Positions 43,368 through 53,479 of a DNA stretch of 64,000 bases are shown in pieces; position 1 is the stretch's first letter; each line of letters opens with the position of its first letter. A program made the translations under genes and the position numbers. This stretch comes from Prevotella sp. (lineage in GTDB: Bacteria > Bacteroidota > Bacteroidia > Bacteroidales > Bacteroidaceae). The notes beneath the pieces were generated by a model that ran no database searches, was not told the origin of the DNA, and worked only from the letters and a program-made list of their open reading frames with translations. The stretch is from NCBI GenBank assembly GCA_017623655.1, contig JAGAON010000003.1, positions 186,001 to 250,000 on the forward strand, read 5' to 3'.

Positions 43368-44840
43368 TTATCTGAACCACCCCTCATACTCAAAGTCGCA
43401 GCCTTTGAATCTGTCGTCAATCCTGACGTAGGTGTTCCTAATCTTTTTCTGTATCCAGTCTTTCACCTTCTTCTCGCGCATTTTTTCGAGAACCATGTCG
43501 CTCATTACCTGGAAGTCTTCCGTTATCTTGGCCTTGTGCCCCTCAGTGCGGCTTTTCAGCTTTATGACTGCACACACGGTTTTACCCTGTCTGTTTACCA
43601 TGGAGAATGCCTTTGACACCTGTCCCACTTTCAATGTATCGACAATTCGTGCCACTTCCGTCGGCAAATCCTTCATTTCGAAGCGTGAAGTGTGGCTCAG
43701 CCCGTCTTCGGTGGGCTTCGCCATCAGTCCCCTGTTGTTCTTTGTCTCTTTGTCATCGGATATTACCGTGGCTCCGTCCTCGAATGTAAACACGTTGTTC
43801 CGCAGGTCATCGCCAATGGAGTCCATTCTTGCCAGCGCCTTGTCGATAGCCGCTTGCGGCACGCGTGGCTTCCGCAGGATGTGGCGGCAGTTTATTTTGT
43901 CACCGCGTTTGTCTATCAGCTGTATGATATGGTAGCCGAATTCCGATTCCACTATCTTTGACACTTTCTTCGGATCGCTAAGGTTGAACGCCACTTGTGC
44001 GAACGCAGGGTCTAACGTTCCGCGTCCGGTGAAGCCCAGTTCGCCACCCATTCGTGCCGAGCCTTCATCCTCTGAGTACAGGCGTGCCAGTGTAGCGAAA
44101 GACGTTGAGCCTGCCTGCACACGGTTGGTGTAGTCACGCAGCTCGTTCTTTATCTTGTTGATTTCCTCGATAGGGATGCGCGGTTGGTTGGTGATTATCT
44201 GCACTTCCACCGTTGTCGGGACGAAAGGAATGCTGTCTTCCGGCATCTTTCTGAAATATTCCCTCACTTCCGCCGGTGTAACCTTCACGTCTTGCATCAG
44301 CTTCATCCTCATGCGTTGTGTCAGTTCGCGGTTCTTGAAGTCGTCATGCAGGCTTTCCTTTATCTGCGTGATGCTCATCTTGCGGTATTCTTCCAGCTTC
44401 TCCTGCGAGCCTATCATCTGTATCCATCCGTTGACCTGCTGCTCCACACCTTGTGCTATCTCTGCCTCCGTCACCTCTATACTGTCCAGTGCGGCCTGAT
44501 TCAGAAACAGTTTCTGCACAGCTATCTGCTCAGGAATGCGGCAGTCCGGATTCCCGTCCCATGTCACACCTTCCTGTTCCGCTTGCAGGCGCATCATTTC
44601 TATGTCCGACAGCAGTATAGCCTCATCTCCCACAACCCATACTACCTCGTCTATGTAGTTCGGGTTGGTGATTTTATCGCTTATGCTGTCTGCCGTTACA
44701 GCGGTACTGTCCGCCTCCGACTGTTGCGCATTGTTGCCTTCGGTCATCATCGAGCGTGATGCCGTGGCAGACATTGCAACGAGCATCAAAGCCGCCGCAC
44801 CGCAGACCAACTTATTTGTTTTAACTGTCATAAGTAGCAA
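43368..44840 (-). CDS. SurA-type periplasmic peptidyl-prolyl isomerase
   Basis: This 490-residue protein has a signal peptide (LVCGAAALMLVAMSATAS), a SurA N-terminal chaperone region (about 60-215: EVVWVVGDEAILLSDIEMMR; ALDSIEVTEAEIAQGVEQQV) and two parvulin domains (about 215-325 with YSEDEGSARMGGELGFTGRG and GYHIIQLIDKRGDKI; the second near 330-440, less conserved). SurA guides outer-membrane proteins to BamA. It is one of two consecutive parvulin-type genes in this operon and lies 26 bases before the OstA-like gene. Confidence 0.9.
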   Translation of the reverse strand: MLLMTVKTNKLVCGAAALMLVAMSATASRSMMTEGNNAQQSEADSTAVTADSISDKITNPNYIDEVVWVVGDEAILLSDIEMMRLQAEQEGVTWDGNPDCRIPEQIAVQKLFLNQAALDSIEVTEAEIAQGVEQQVNGWIQMIGSQEKLEEYRKMSITQIKESLHDDFKNRELTQRMRMKLMQDVKVTPAEVREYFRKMPEDSIPFVPTTVEVQIITNQPRIPIEEINKIKNELRDYTNRVQAGSTSFATLARLYSEDEGSARMGGELGFTGRGTLDPAFAQVAFNLSDPKKVSKIVESEFGYHIIQLIDKRGDKINCRHILRKPRVPQAAIDKALARMDSIGDDLRNNVFTFEDGATVISDDKETKNNRGLMAKPTEDGLSHTSRFEMKDLPTEVARIVDTLKVGQVSKAFSMVNRQGKTVCAVIKLKSRTEGHKAKITEDFQVMSDMVLEKMREKKVKDWIQKKIRNTYVRIDDRFKGCDFEYEGWFR

Positions 44841-44885
44841 TTTATGGGGATTATACAGTGGAAGTGCATTGGTGTGTCTTGCCTT

Positions 44886-46325
44886 TTACTTTTCTTTTGG
44901 CTTCACGGTCTTCAACACCTCTTGGTTAACCTCGGCAGGATATTTCGCTGCAAGGGTCTTTAGCCATTCCTTTTCCATCATTTCCTGATAGTCAGCCACA
45001 ACGAGAGCTTTCACGTCCGAGAACTCTTCCGGTGTCTTTATTATCTTTCCGAAGGTCGCTACGTTCGGGAAATCCTTTACCTCCTTCACTTTGGCATCGG
45101 CCACTCCGAATTCGTTTCGGTCAACAAGTCCGTTGTCACCTTTCTTGAATATACCCTTTTCCACACGTATCCGGAGCACGGAGTCGTTGTTGAATGTGGT
45201 GCGCAGTATCTGTGCCCAGTCGTCAAAGTCCTTGCCTTTCACGCTTTTCTTCACCGCTTCCACATCGGCAACCTCGCGTGTATGGTATGATATACCCTTG
45301 AATCGCGGCTCGTCCCAAGTGTATTTCTTACGGTTCTTCTTAAAGAACTTCGCCAGTCCGGCCTCGTCTTTCGCCGCTTTCTCCCACACTTCACGGTTGC
45401 TTATCTCAAACAGCAGCAGGCCGTCATGGTATTCTTGTATCAGGTACTTCATGTCAGAGTCAATGGCGGAGATGGAGTCTGCCCTGTTATCCATAACCTG
45501 TTCTTCCGTCATCCCTTTTGTTTCGGCTATGGATTTCAGCCTGTTCTTGGCCATTGCCTCGCGTATTCCGCGTTTTTCTATGAAGTTGTGTATGTCCGTG
45601 CGCAGTGAGTCGTATGGCTCAAGCTGCTTGCGTCCCTTAATCTTAATAATGTGATACCCCACTTCCGACAGTACAGGCTTTGACACCTCTCCGTCTTTCA
45701 GGGCGAAAGCTGTCTCTTCAAACTTTGGCAACGTCTGTCCGTGCTGTATCCATCCAATCTCGCCTCCCCGCCGTGCGCTGCCCGGATCCTGGCTGTGTGT
45801 GGCGGCAAGGATGTTGAAGTCCGCCCCGTTTACGATGGCGTTGTATATGGAGTCCGCCCTCTGTCCGGCCTTCTGTTTCACCGCCTCGTCATCATTCTGC
45901 CCGACGCGGATCAGTATGTGCTGCGGATTTATGAGGCCGTTAGGCCCTATGCGGTCTTTGGTGTCCCTGTAAATCTTCTGCGCCTCCCGCTCCACATCGG
46001 CCGCATTGATGAGTGTCGGCGTCACCTGCTGGTCACGATACTGCCGGAATTCCTTTCTGTAACTGGTCAAGGTGTCATATTTCGCGTCCAGAGCCGCCTC
46101 CACCTTACGTTTATAGTTAATGAAAAGTTCCACGTATTCCTCGACCGTCTTGTGGTCAATGACATCCGCACCGTTGTTCTTGTTGTAGGAATATTCAAAT
46201 TCCGAGCGCAGGATAGGCTTTCCGTTTATCGTCATTATGACCGGATCCTCGTCCGCGGCTTGTATGGCAGACACGGCCGCACACAGCATGACCATGGCGG
46301 AAGCCAGAAGCGTTTTCTTGTTCAT
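44886..46325 (-). CDS. Parvulin-type (PpiC/SurA) peptidyl-prolyl isomerase
   Basis: This 479-residue protein has a signal peptide (ending MLCAAVSAIQA), a SurA-like N-terminal region and a clear first parvulin domain (about 130-250: NPQHILIRVGQNDDEAVKQK; HSQDPGSARRGGEIGWIQHG; SEVGYHIIKIKGRKQL), followed by a charged region resembling a degenerate second domain (about 330-440). It is expected to assist folding of envelope proteins. It lies 32 bases after guaB and 45 bases before the SurA-type gene. Confidence 0.9.
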   Translation of the reverse strand: MNKKTLLASAMVMLCAAVSAIQAADEDPVIMTINGKPILRSEFEYSYNKNNGADVIDHKTVEEYVELFINYKRKVEAALDAKYDTLTSYRKEFRQYRDQQVTPTLINAADVEREAQKIYRDTKDRIGPNGLINPQHILIRVGQNDDEAVKQKAGQRADSIYNAIVNGADFNILAATHSQDPGSARRGGEIGWIQHGQTLPKFEETAFALKDGEVSKPVLSEVGYHIIKIKGRKQLEPYDSLRTDIHNFIEKRGIREAMAKNRLKSIAETKGMTEEQVMDNRADSISAIDSDMKYLIQEYHDGLLLFEISNREVWEKAAKDEAGLAKFFKKNRKKYTWDEPRFKGISYHTREVADVEAVKKSVKGKDFDDWAQILRTTFNNDSVLRIRVEKGIFKKGDNGLVDRNEFGVADAKVKEVKDFPNVATFGKIIKTPEEFSDVKALVVADYQEMMEKEWLKTLAAKYPAEVNQEVLKTVKPKEK

Positions 46326-46357
46326 CGGGTCAGTTTTGGGTTTTCAGATATTGAATA

Positions 46358-47935
<1,578 letters not shown>

Positions 47936-47983
47936 TTAACCATTGGCGCAATGGCGGTTCTTGCCTGTGTCAGAATTAATTTG

Positions 47984-47991
47984 TACTTTTG
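47984..47991 (+). promoter_or_regulatory. -7 element for mlaE-mlaF
   Basis: TACTTTTG matches TAnnTTTG with TTG about 20 bases upstream (in TCTTGCC); the start codon is 43 bases downstream. Confidence 0.65.
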
Positions 47992-48033
47992 TACGCACTA
48001 TTTAATCAGGTCATAATTTACAGTGAATAAAAA

Positions 48034-48780
48034 ATGTTTCCGTTAAAACAACTGCATACATTAGGCTCCTACCTTACGCTGATGGGGCGTTGCATAGCCG
48101 TGCCTGACCGCTGGCGTATGTTCATGAAACAGTACGTCAAGGAGATGTCTCAGCTTGGTGTCGATTCCATAGGCATAGTGTTGCTTATCTCGTTCTTCAT
48201 CGGGGCGGTAATCTGCATACAGATAAAGCTCAACATACAGTCGCCGTGGATGCCGCGGTGGGTGTCGGGATATACCACGCGTGAAATCATGCTGCTGGAG
48301 TTCTCCTCGTCAATCATGTGCCTCATACTGGCGGGAAAGGTGGGCAGTAACATCGCCTCGGAGCTGGGCACCATGCGTGTGACGCAGCAGATAGACGCCC
48401 TTGACATAATGGGTGTCAACTCCGCCAACTATCTTGTCACCCCGAAAATACTCGGACTGATGACGCTTATGCCCTTCCTCGTGATTTTCTCCGACCTGAC
48501 AGGCATAATAGGGGCGTACGCCACAGCGTATATCGGGCATATACTTTCGCCTGGCGACCTCACTATGGGCTTGCAGCACTCCTTCAACCCGTGGTTTGTG
48601 TGGATGTCAATCATCAAGAGTGTCGTCTTCGCCTTTATCATCGCCAGTGTCTCCTCCTACTGCGGGTACAGCGTTGAAGGCGGTTCGGTGGAGGTAGGCA
48701 AGGCCAGTACGGCGGCCGTCGTAAACAGCAGTATCATCATTCTATTCACGGACGTGTTCCTAACTCATTTGCTCTCATGA
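48034..48780 (+). CDS. mlaE: ABC transporter permease, MlaE family
   Basis: This 248-residue protein has about five membrane segments (for example IGIVLLISFFIGAVICIQI, IMLLEFSSSIMCLILAGKVG, LMTLMPFLVIFSDLTGIIGA, ending IIILFTDVFLTHLL) and the MlaE motif GSNIASELGTMRVTQQIDAL. MlaE is the permease of the Mla phospholipid-trafficking system that maintains outer-membrane asymmetry. It overlaps mlaF by 4 bases. No MCE-domain (MlaD) gene follows here, so the partner lies elsewhere. Confidence 0.93.
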   Translation: MFPLKQLHTLGSYLTLMGRCIAVPDRWRMFMKQYVKEMSQLGVDSIGIVLLISFFIGAVICIQIKLNIQSPWMPRWVSGYTTREIMLLEFSSSIMCLILAGKVGSNIASELGTMRVTQQIDALDIMGVNSANYLVTPKILGLMTLMPFLVIFSDLTGIIGAYATAYIGHILSPGDLTMGLQHSFNPWFVWMSIIKSVVFAFIIASVSSYCGYSVEGGSVEVGKASTAAVVNSSIIILFTDVFLTHLLS

Positions 48781-49553
48781 TAGAAGTAAAGAACCTTTAT
48801 AAGTCATTCGACGGCAGGGATGTGCTGATAGACATCAACGCCACGTTTAGGGACGGGCGGACAAACCTCATCATCGGACAGTCCGGGTCGGGAAAGACGG
48901 TACTGATGAAGAACCTTGTGGGGCTGTTCATACCCACAAGCGGGCAGATACTGTATGACGGGCGCGACTTTGTGCAGATGACAAAGCAGGAACGCATAGC
49001 CATGCGCCGCGAGATGGGCATGATATTCCAGTCCGCCGCGCTCTTTGACTCGCTCTCCGTATTGGAGAACGTGATGTTCCCGCTGGATATGTTCTCCAGC
49101 ATGACGCTGCGCGAACGTCAGCGGCGTGCGCAGGAATGTCTTGACCGCGTGAACCTTACCGACGCGGGAGCGAAGTTCCCGGGGGAGATTTCCGGCGGAA
49201 TGCAGAAGCGTGTGGCCATAGCGCGTGCCATCGCCTTGAATCCGAAATACCTGTTCTGTGACGAGCCGAACTCTGGACTTGACCCTAAGACAAGCCTTGT
49301 GATAGACCAGCTGTTGCACGGCATTACGGAGGAGTTTGGCATAACGACGATAATAAACACCCATGACATGAATTCCGTCATGGGGATAGGCGACAGCATT
49401 ATCTTCATCAGCAAGGGAAGGAAAGAGTGGGAAGGTGACAAGACAATGGTCATGTCCGCCACCAACGAGGACCTCAACGACCTCGTTTTCGCGTCAGAGT
49501 TGTTCAAAAAAGTCAAGGCGGTGGAAATGAGCAAGGCACAACCCGCACGGTAA
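48777..49553 (+). CDS. mlaF: ABC transporter ATP-binding protein, MlaF family
   Basis: This 258-residue ATPase has Walker A GQSGSGKT (34-41), the Q-loop in MGMIFQSAALFDSLS, the signature ISGGMQKRVAIARAI, Walker B YLFCDEPNSGLDP and the switch His in NTHDMNSV. It pairs with MlaE. Its TAA stop codon (49551-49553) is formed by the first three bases of a 22-bp repeat unit, so insertion or decay of the array has shaped the gene's end. Confidence 0.95.
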   Translation: MIEVKNLYKSFDGRDVLIDINATFRDGRTNLIIGQSGSGKTVLMKNLVGLFIPTSGQILYDGRDFVQMTKQERIAMRREMGMIFQSAALFDSLSVLENVMFPLDMFSSMTLRERQRRAQECLDRVNLTDAGAKFPGEISGGMQKRVAIARAIALNPKYLFCDEPNSGLDPKTSLVIDQLLHGITEEFGITTIINTHDMNSVMGIGDSIIFISKGRKEWEGDKTMVMSATNEDLNDLVFASELFKKVKAVEMSKAQPAR

Positions 49554-49638
49554 AAGGGTGCTGATTATATTGCAAACAGGTGCTGATTATACAGTAAAAG
49601 GGCGCTGATTACAGTGTAATCAGCGCCCTTTTACTGTG
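49551..49638. repeat. 88-bp four-unit repeat array, copy 7
   Basis: Units begin at 49551, 49573, 49595 and 49617. Units 3 and 4 form a hairpin with a paired change, GGGCGCTGATTAC facing GTAATCAGCGCCC, where other copies have GGGTGC facing GCACCC. Its first three bases are the mlaF stop codon. Confidence 0.88.
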
Positions 49639-49667
49639 GCTTTGGTAACGTATTGAATTATAATGTG

Positions 49668-49766
49668 TTGTAGGGACGCATCTTGGTGCGTCCGGAATTT
49701 CATACTGCTGCGCCCGAATCGCCGTGTTTCCCGCATTGGCGGACGCACCAAGGTGCGTCCCTACAA
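49668..49766. repeat. GGACGCACC palindrome pair, copy 4
   Basis: A 99-bp copy: left arm TTGTAGGGACGCATCTTGGTGCGTCC, right arm GGACGCACCAAGGTGCGTCC with CTACAA, around a longer centre. It sits between convergent mlaF and folB. Confidence 0.85.
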
Positions 49767-49836
49767 CTGCGTTTTAATCATCGGGGCGGTTGCCTGTATG
49801 TTATGTCTTCGTCTTAACCCACGCGTAAGGCATGGC

Positions 49837-50199
49837 CTACAAGGTGTCCAATGTCAGCGTGACACCGGCCGCGGTGCAGTCGGCGGGCATTGGCGGAGCC
49901 ACTTTGCGGATGTCCGCCGTTACGGCGGTGGCCTGCGGAAACCGTGCCTTTATGGCTCGGCAGATGCGGTAGGCCACGTGTTCAAGCAGGTTGGAACTTA
50001 CGGCCATCTCCTGTTTTACCACTTCCGCGGCGTCGGCGTAGCTCATGGTGTCGGCCACGTTGTCCGTCAGGCACGCCGTGTCTATCGGGTAATCCACGGT
50101 AAGGTTGATGATGTAGTCGTTGCCTACCTCACGCTCTTGCGGCAGCACGCCGTGGAAGGCACGCAGCCGTATGTCCTGTATGTATATCTTTCCCTGCAT
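49837..50199 (-). CDS. folB: Dihydroneopterin aldolase
   Basis: This 120-residue protein has the FolB fold: GKIYIQDIRLRAFHGVLPQE with the conserved HGV, TMSYADAAEVVKQEM, LLEHVAYRICRAI (catalytic Glu and His region) and IRKVAPPMPADC with the conserved Lys. It converts 7,8-dihydroneopterin in folate synthesis. It follows the rhaM gene by 22 bases on the same strand. Confidence 0.93.
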   Translation of the reverse strand: MQGKIYIQDIRLRAFHGVLPQEREVGNDYIINLTVDYPIDTACLTDNVADTMSYADAAEVVKQEMAVSSNLLEHVAYRICRAIKARFPQATAVTADIRKVAPPMPADCTAAGVTLTLDTL

Positions 50200-50221
50200 G
50201 GTTACTGCCGCACGGGTTGTG

Positions 50222-50542
50222 TCAGTCGAGGTGGAAAACCTCTTTTACGGGTATTGTGACGGGTGAGTTGTCCGGGTTCACCTCCATGATGTCGGCCATC
50301 ATGTCCCACCATTTCTGTGTGATGGGGTCAACGCCGTTGGTGGTGTCCTGACTGTTTGTCTCGCTGCTGCACTCTTGGTAGCCGAAGAGGATGTTGGTGT
50401 CTTTGTCCCAGTATATACTGTAATTGCTGACGCCGGAGTCCTTAATCATCTTTACCAGCTCGGGCCAGATGGCGGCATGGCGTTTCTGATACTCTTCCTC
50501 GCAGCCCGGTTTGAGGAACATCTTGAATGCGAATCGTGTCAT
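50222..50542 (-). CDS. rhaM: L-rhamnose mutarotase
   Basis: This 106-residue protein matches the rhamnose mutarotase family: RFAFKMFLKPGCEEEYQKRH, IWPELVKMIKDSGVSNYSIY, QKWWDMMADIM and PVKEVFHLD, with the His and Trp residues characteristic of the DUF718/RhaM fold. It interconverts alpha and beta anomers of L-rhamnose. No other rhamnose gene is in the window, so it stands alone next to folB. Confidence 0.9.
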   Translation of the reverse strand: MTRFAFKMFLKPGCEEEYQKRHAAIWPELVKMIKDSGVSNYSIYWDKDTNILFGYQECSSETNSQDTTNGVDPITQKWWDMMADIMEVNPDNSPVTIPVKEVFHLD

Positions 50543-50599
50543 AGTGATTAGTAGTTGTTTGGTCTTTTAGTTATTTTTTGTTGTTTGTTTGATTGTTTA

Positions 50600-50662
50600 G
50601 TGGTCTGGCAGGCTTGTTGTGCGGTTTATGGTATTAACCGGACAACAAGCCTGCCAAACCAC
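50600..50662. terminator. Long hairpin between DUF3467 and rhaM genes
   Basis: Arms GTGGTCTGGCAGGCTTGTTG and CAACAAGCCTGCCAAACCAC pair almost completely (one mismatch) and extend into GCGGTT/AACCGG. It lies 12 bases after the DUF3467 stop, on the minus strand. Confidence 0.65.
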
Positions 50663-50673
50663 TGAATCACGAA

Positions 50674-51003
50674 CTATGCCTCCCCTCCGTTGCCGAACGG
50701 ATTGGCCGTGCGTGGCGGTACAGGCGCGTTCTTGGGATTTTCGAGTTGTATCTTGCCGAACTCCTGTTCGTATCGCATTATGTTGTCCTGCAAGGCGAGG
50801 GCGAGACGCTTGGCGTGTTCCGGTGCAAGCACAACGCGGCTTACCACCTGTGCCTTGGGTGTTCCGGGGAGGGTGGAGGCGAGATCCACGATGAACTCGG
50901 CGTGGGAGTGGGAGATTATGGCGAAGTTGCTATATACGCCTTGTGCTATCTCCGGTTTGATGTCAATCTGGAGCTGCTGCCCCTGCTGTTGTTTGTTGTC
51001 CAT
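50674..51003 (-). CDS. DUF3467 family protein
   Basis: The start at 51003 (MDNKQQQGQQLQIDIKPEIA) gives 109 residues; the open frame runs further upstream but there lacks conserved sequence and passes the promoter. The core IDIKPEIAQGVYSNFAIISH, FIVDLASTLPG, KAQVVSRVVLAPEHAKRLA and NIMRYEQEFGKI matches DUF3467, a widespread small family of unknown function. It is highly conserved in Bacteroidales. It has its own promoter 78 bases upstream. Confidence 0.88.
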   Translation of the reverse strand: MDNKQQQGQQLQIDIKPEIAQGVYSNFAIISHSHAEFIVDLASTLPGTPKAQVVSRVVLAPEHAKRLALALQDNIMRYEQEFGKIQLENPKNAPVPPRTANPFGNGGEA

Positions 51004-51080
51004 GTTTGTTGTTTGGGTTATTTGTTTTTGGTTTAAGGTTATATGTGGCGTGGCTTCTGTCACGCTGTCGTTTCGTGCCT

Positions 51081-51088
51081 CAAAGTTA
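51081..51088 (-). promoter_or_regulatory. -7 element for the DUF3467 gene
   Basis: The minus strand reads TAACTTTG 78 bases before the start at 51003, supporting that start over the longer frame. Confidence 0.7.
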
Positions 51089-51216
51089 CAATCTTTTCCT
51101 GATACGGCCAAATAAATAATGTTTTTTAACCCCGCCGCAGGCGCGGCATACTGACGTGCAACCGCCGTATGCCCCCGCATTATCGCCGGTTCTTGCCGTA
51201 TAGTCGTCGCGCAAGT

Positions 51217-51241
51217 TGAGACGATGAACCTCATCGTCTCA
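51217..51241. repeat. GAGACGATG palindrome
   Basis: A single TGAGACGATGAAC...CATCGTCTCA palindrome, 30 bases after the HAD-gene stop. Related copies lie at 33631, 52510, 52566 and 53088. Confidence 0.7.
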
Positions 51242-51270
51242 ATGCCTTACACGTTTTTGTCGTTCGGACT

Positions 51271-52089
51271 TCACCGTATTATGCCGAAATGCAGCAGTGC
51301 CTTGGCTATGCCGTTGGCCTCGTTGGTGTCCGTGGTATAGTCGGCCACGGCCTTTACGGCCTCCTCGGCGTTGCCCATGGCGATGCCGATGCCGGCTATC
51401 TGTATCATGGTGATGTCGTTGTAACTGTCGCCGAACGCCATCATGTTGCCCGGCTCCATGCCGATGTGCCGCATTACTTGGGACAGTGCGTGCCCCTTGT
51501 CGATGCCCGGCGGCAGCAGTTCGATGAAGTAGGGCGTGGAGCGGCAGATGTTCATGCGGCCTTCCATCTCGCGCTGCATGGTCTTCTCCCATTGTGGCAC
51601 GAGCTCGGGACTGCCCACCATGAGGCATTTGTTTAGCGGGCGCGGGGTGTCGCGGATGAAGTTCTCAACGTGGCGGACGGCCATCTTGTTGTTGCGTGAG
51701 GACTGTTGCACGTATGGGTCGCCGGGGTGTTCGGTGTATATGTGGCTCTCGTGGTATGTCATGAGGGTCATTCCGGAACGTTGCTGGAAACCGTGCAGAT
51801 GTGGGAGAAGGGCAGGGGAGAGCGGTTTCTCCACCAATACCTCCCCCGTTTGGCAGTCTTCCACGTGCCCGCCGTTGTAGCACAGCAGTATGCCGCCATA
51901 CCGTTTCATTTGCAGTTGCTCGGCCAATGGCCGCATACCGTATGGCGGGCGGCCGGAGGAGAGGCACAGTCTGATGCCCTGTCGTTGCGCTTTCATTAGC
52001 GCATCGAGGGTAACGGGCGTTATCTCTTTCCGCTCGTTGGTGAGTGTGCCGTCGAGGTCGAGGGCTATCAGGCGTATGTCGTGTGTCAT
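51271..52089 (-). CDS. Cof-type HAD-superfamily phosphatase
   Basis: The start at 52089 (MTHDIRLIALDLDGTLTNER) gives 272 residues and places the HAD nucleophile motif DLDGT near the N-terminus as in the family. Motif II is in LCLSSGRPPYGM, and motifs III/IV in IDKGHALSQVMRHIGM and MAFGDSYNDITMIQIAG. Cof-type phosphatases act on small phosphorylated metabolites such as sugar phosphates or cofactor precursors; the substrate is not predictable. The promoter lies about 266 bases upstream, so the leader includes a 22-bp repeat array. Confidence 0.92.
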   Translation of the reverse strand: MTHDIRLIALDLDGTLTNERKEITPVTLDALMKAQRQGIRLCLSSGRPPYGMRPLAEQLQMKRYGGILLCYNGGHVEDCQTGEVLVEKPLSPALLPHLHGFQQRSGMTLMTYHESHIYTEHPGDPYVQQSSRNNKMAVRHVENFIRDTPRPLNKCLMVGSPELVPQWEKTMQREMEGRMNICRSTPYFIELLPPGIDKGHALSQVMRHIGMEPGNMMAFGDSYNDITMIQIAGIGIAMGNAEEAVKAVADYTTDTNEANGIAKALLHFGIIR

Positions 52090-52230
52090 CTGTGCTGTCG
52101 GTTTGCTGTGGTTGTGGGTGGTATGTGCTGTAATCCAATCGGTTTTCCTTGCCAAAGCCAACGTGAGTTCGGCAATGTTAGATGTGCGGTTTTCAACACC
52201 TTAATAAACAGGTGGTTAGAAGTGTTGTTG

Positions 52231-52318
52231 TAATCGGCACCTGATTACCGTGTAATTTGGTGCTGATTACATTGTGATTTGTACCTGATTACACGGTGAT
52301 TTGCACCTGATTGCCGTG
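52231..52318. repeat. 88-bp four-unit repeat array, copy 8
   Basis: Units begin at 52231, 52253, 52275 and 52297, with mixed orientation (GCACC in 1 and 4, GTACC in 3, GGTGC in 2). It lies inside the predicted 5' leader of the HAD gene, between promoter and start codon. Confidence 0.85.
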
Positions 52319-52354
52319 GAGGCCGATGTCGCTGTGATTTCGTTGAATCAGCGC

Positions 52355-52362
52355 CAAAGTTA
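52355..52362 (-). promoter_or_regulatory. -7 element for the HAD phosphatase gene
   Basis: The minus strand reads TAACTTTG. It is the nearest good match upstream of the start at 52089 and predicts a long repeat-containing leader. Confidence 0.55.
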
Positions 52363-52433
52363 CTGCTTTTTTGCCAAACGGGCAACTTTTGTGGCGGATT
52401 ATTTTTGGTCCATTCCACATTTGCGTGTATATT

Positions 52434-52459
52434 CGGACGCACCAAGGTACGTCCCTACA
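52434..52459. repeat. GGACGCACC palindrome, single arm
   Basis: CGGACGCACCAAGGTACGTCC followed by CTACA forms one right-hand arm without its partner. Confidence 0.65.
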
Positions 52460-52509
52460 CCGATGTTTGTAATTACCGTGTTTGAAATCACCGATATATC
52501 GCCGCCTTG

Positions 52510-52590
52510 TAGAGACGAGGTACTACCTCGTCTCAATGCCCCACGCAATGTAATTCGGTCGCGGAGCCGATGTAATACATCGTCTCTATA
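52510..52590. repeat. GAGACGATG-family palindromes, two copies
   Basis: TAGAGACGAGGTA/TACCTCGTCTC at about 52511-52536 and an eroded GATGTAATACATCGTCTC at about 52568-52587. Both resemble the pair at 33631. Confidence 0.6.
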
Positions 52591-52644
52591 TGCGGGTAAT
52601 ACCCCCGTTGCACCGATGTTTGCACCACGTTTGTATGGCGATGT

Positions 52645-52671
52645 TTGTAGGAACACACCTTGGTGTGTCCG
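52645..52671. repeat. GGACGCACC-family palindrome, single left arm
   Basis: TTGTAGGAACACACCTTGGTGTGTCC is one arm of the family with the ACACACC variant; no right arm follows before the large element at 52743. Confidence 0.65.
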
Positions 52672-52742
52672 CATTTCGTTCGCCGATGTGTCCGAATTAC
52701 CATGTTTCCCGCGTATTTGAATGCCGTTAATATGCCGCCATA

Positions 52743-53033
52743 GAACCCCGAAGGGGTGACATATACAAGCACAGGGTGTAAACCCTGTGTTAGGTGATAC
52801 ACCCGTACAACGTATTGGAAACCCCGAAGCCGGTAGGCGAGGCGGGCATTGTCCGCCGAGGGGTGATATATTCGCCGCATATCGTACGCCATGGGATATT
52901 TTTTGTGTCACCCCTCGTCGCACGTTGTGCTCCTCGCCTACCGGCTTCGGGGTTCCCGGTACCATATCCCCGCACACCAATGACAACACAGGGTTTACAC
53001 CCTGTGCTTGTATATGTCACCCCTGCGGGGGTC
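52743..53033. repeat. Large nested inverted-repeat element, copy 4
   Basis: A 291-bp copy. Its left arm GGGGTGACATATACAAGCAC and the right GTGCTTGTATATGTCACCCC are exact complements, and CACAGGGTGTAAACCCTGTG recurs on both sides. The right end has decayed (CCCTGCGGGGGTC). Confidence 0.85.
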
Positions 53034-53087
53034 GACGCATCATGTTTCGGAGATTGTTCGCAACACGTTTATCTCGTGATTCGGCTA

Positions 53088-53115
53088 TTGGGACGATGTA
53101 ATACATCGTCTCTAC
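53088..53115. repeat. GAGACGATG-family palindrome
   Basis: GGGACGATGTAATACATCGTCTC with CTACA following, an eroded member of the family. Confidence 0.6.
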
Positions 53116-53158
53116 ATGCGGATAACAATCCCATTGCAACGCGTTTGTAGGGCGATGT

Positions 53159-53238
53159 TTGTAGGGACACACCTTGGTGTGTCCGCATTACCGCGCATTT
53201 CTGGGTATATTCGGACGCACCAAGGTACGTTCCTACAA
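53159..53238. repeat. GGACGCACC palindrome pair, copy 5
   Basis: The left arm has the ACACACC/GGTGTGT variant and the right arm GGACGCACCAAGGTACGT with CTACAA. The two arms have drifted independently. Confidence 0.7.
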
Positions 53239-53338
53239 CGCTGTTTGTTATTATTGTGTTGAAATCAGCGGTTTATCACCGCCTTGTTGGTGCTGTGTCA
53301 AAATATGTGCACCACCTTTTCACACTATATTATAATAC

Positions 53339-53390
53339 AAAGAGGGTGTGTCAAAATTAGCAGGAATCCGCATTTTGACACACCCTCTTT
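53339..53390. terminator. Bidirectional terminator-like hairpin after the small lipoprotein gene
   Basis: Arms AAAGAGGGTGTGTCAAAAT and ATTTTGACACACCCTCTTT are perfectly complementary over 19 bases with a 14-base loop. It lies 89 bases beyond the lipoprotein stop on the minus strand. Confidence 0.8.
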
Positions 53391-53479
53391 TCTTATATTA
53401 TGATTGTGAAAAGCTTTTACATCTTGGTCTAACTTACAATGTGATTCTCATCTGATTGTTTCGCGTAGCATATAATTTG

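Noticed and set aside
50222-50542. A rhamnose-utilisation operon around rhaM.
   Set aside because: No rhamnose isomerase, kinase, aldolase or transporter gene lies nearby; rhaM is next to folB only.
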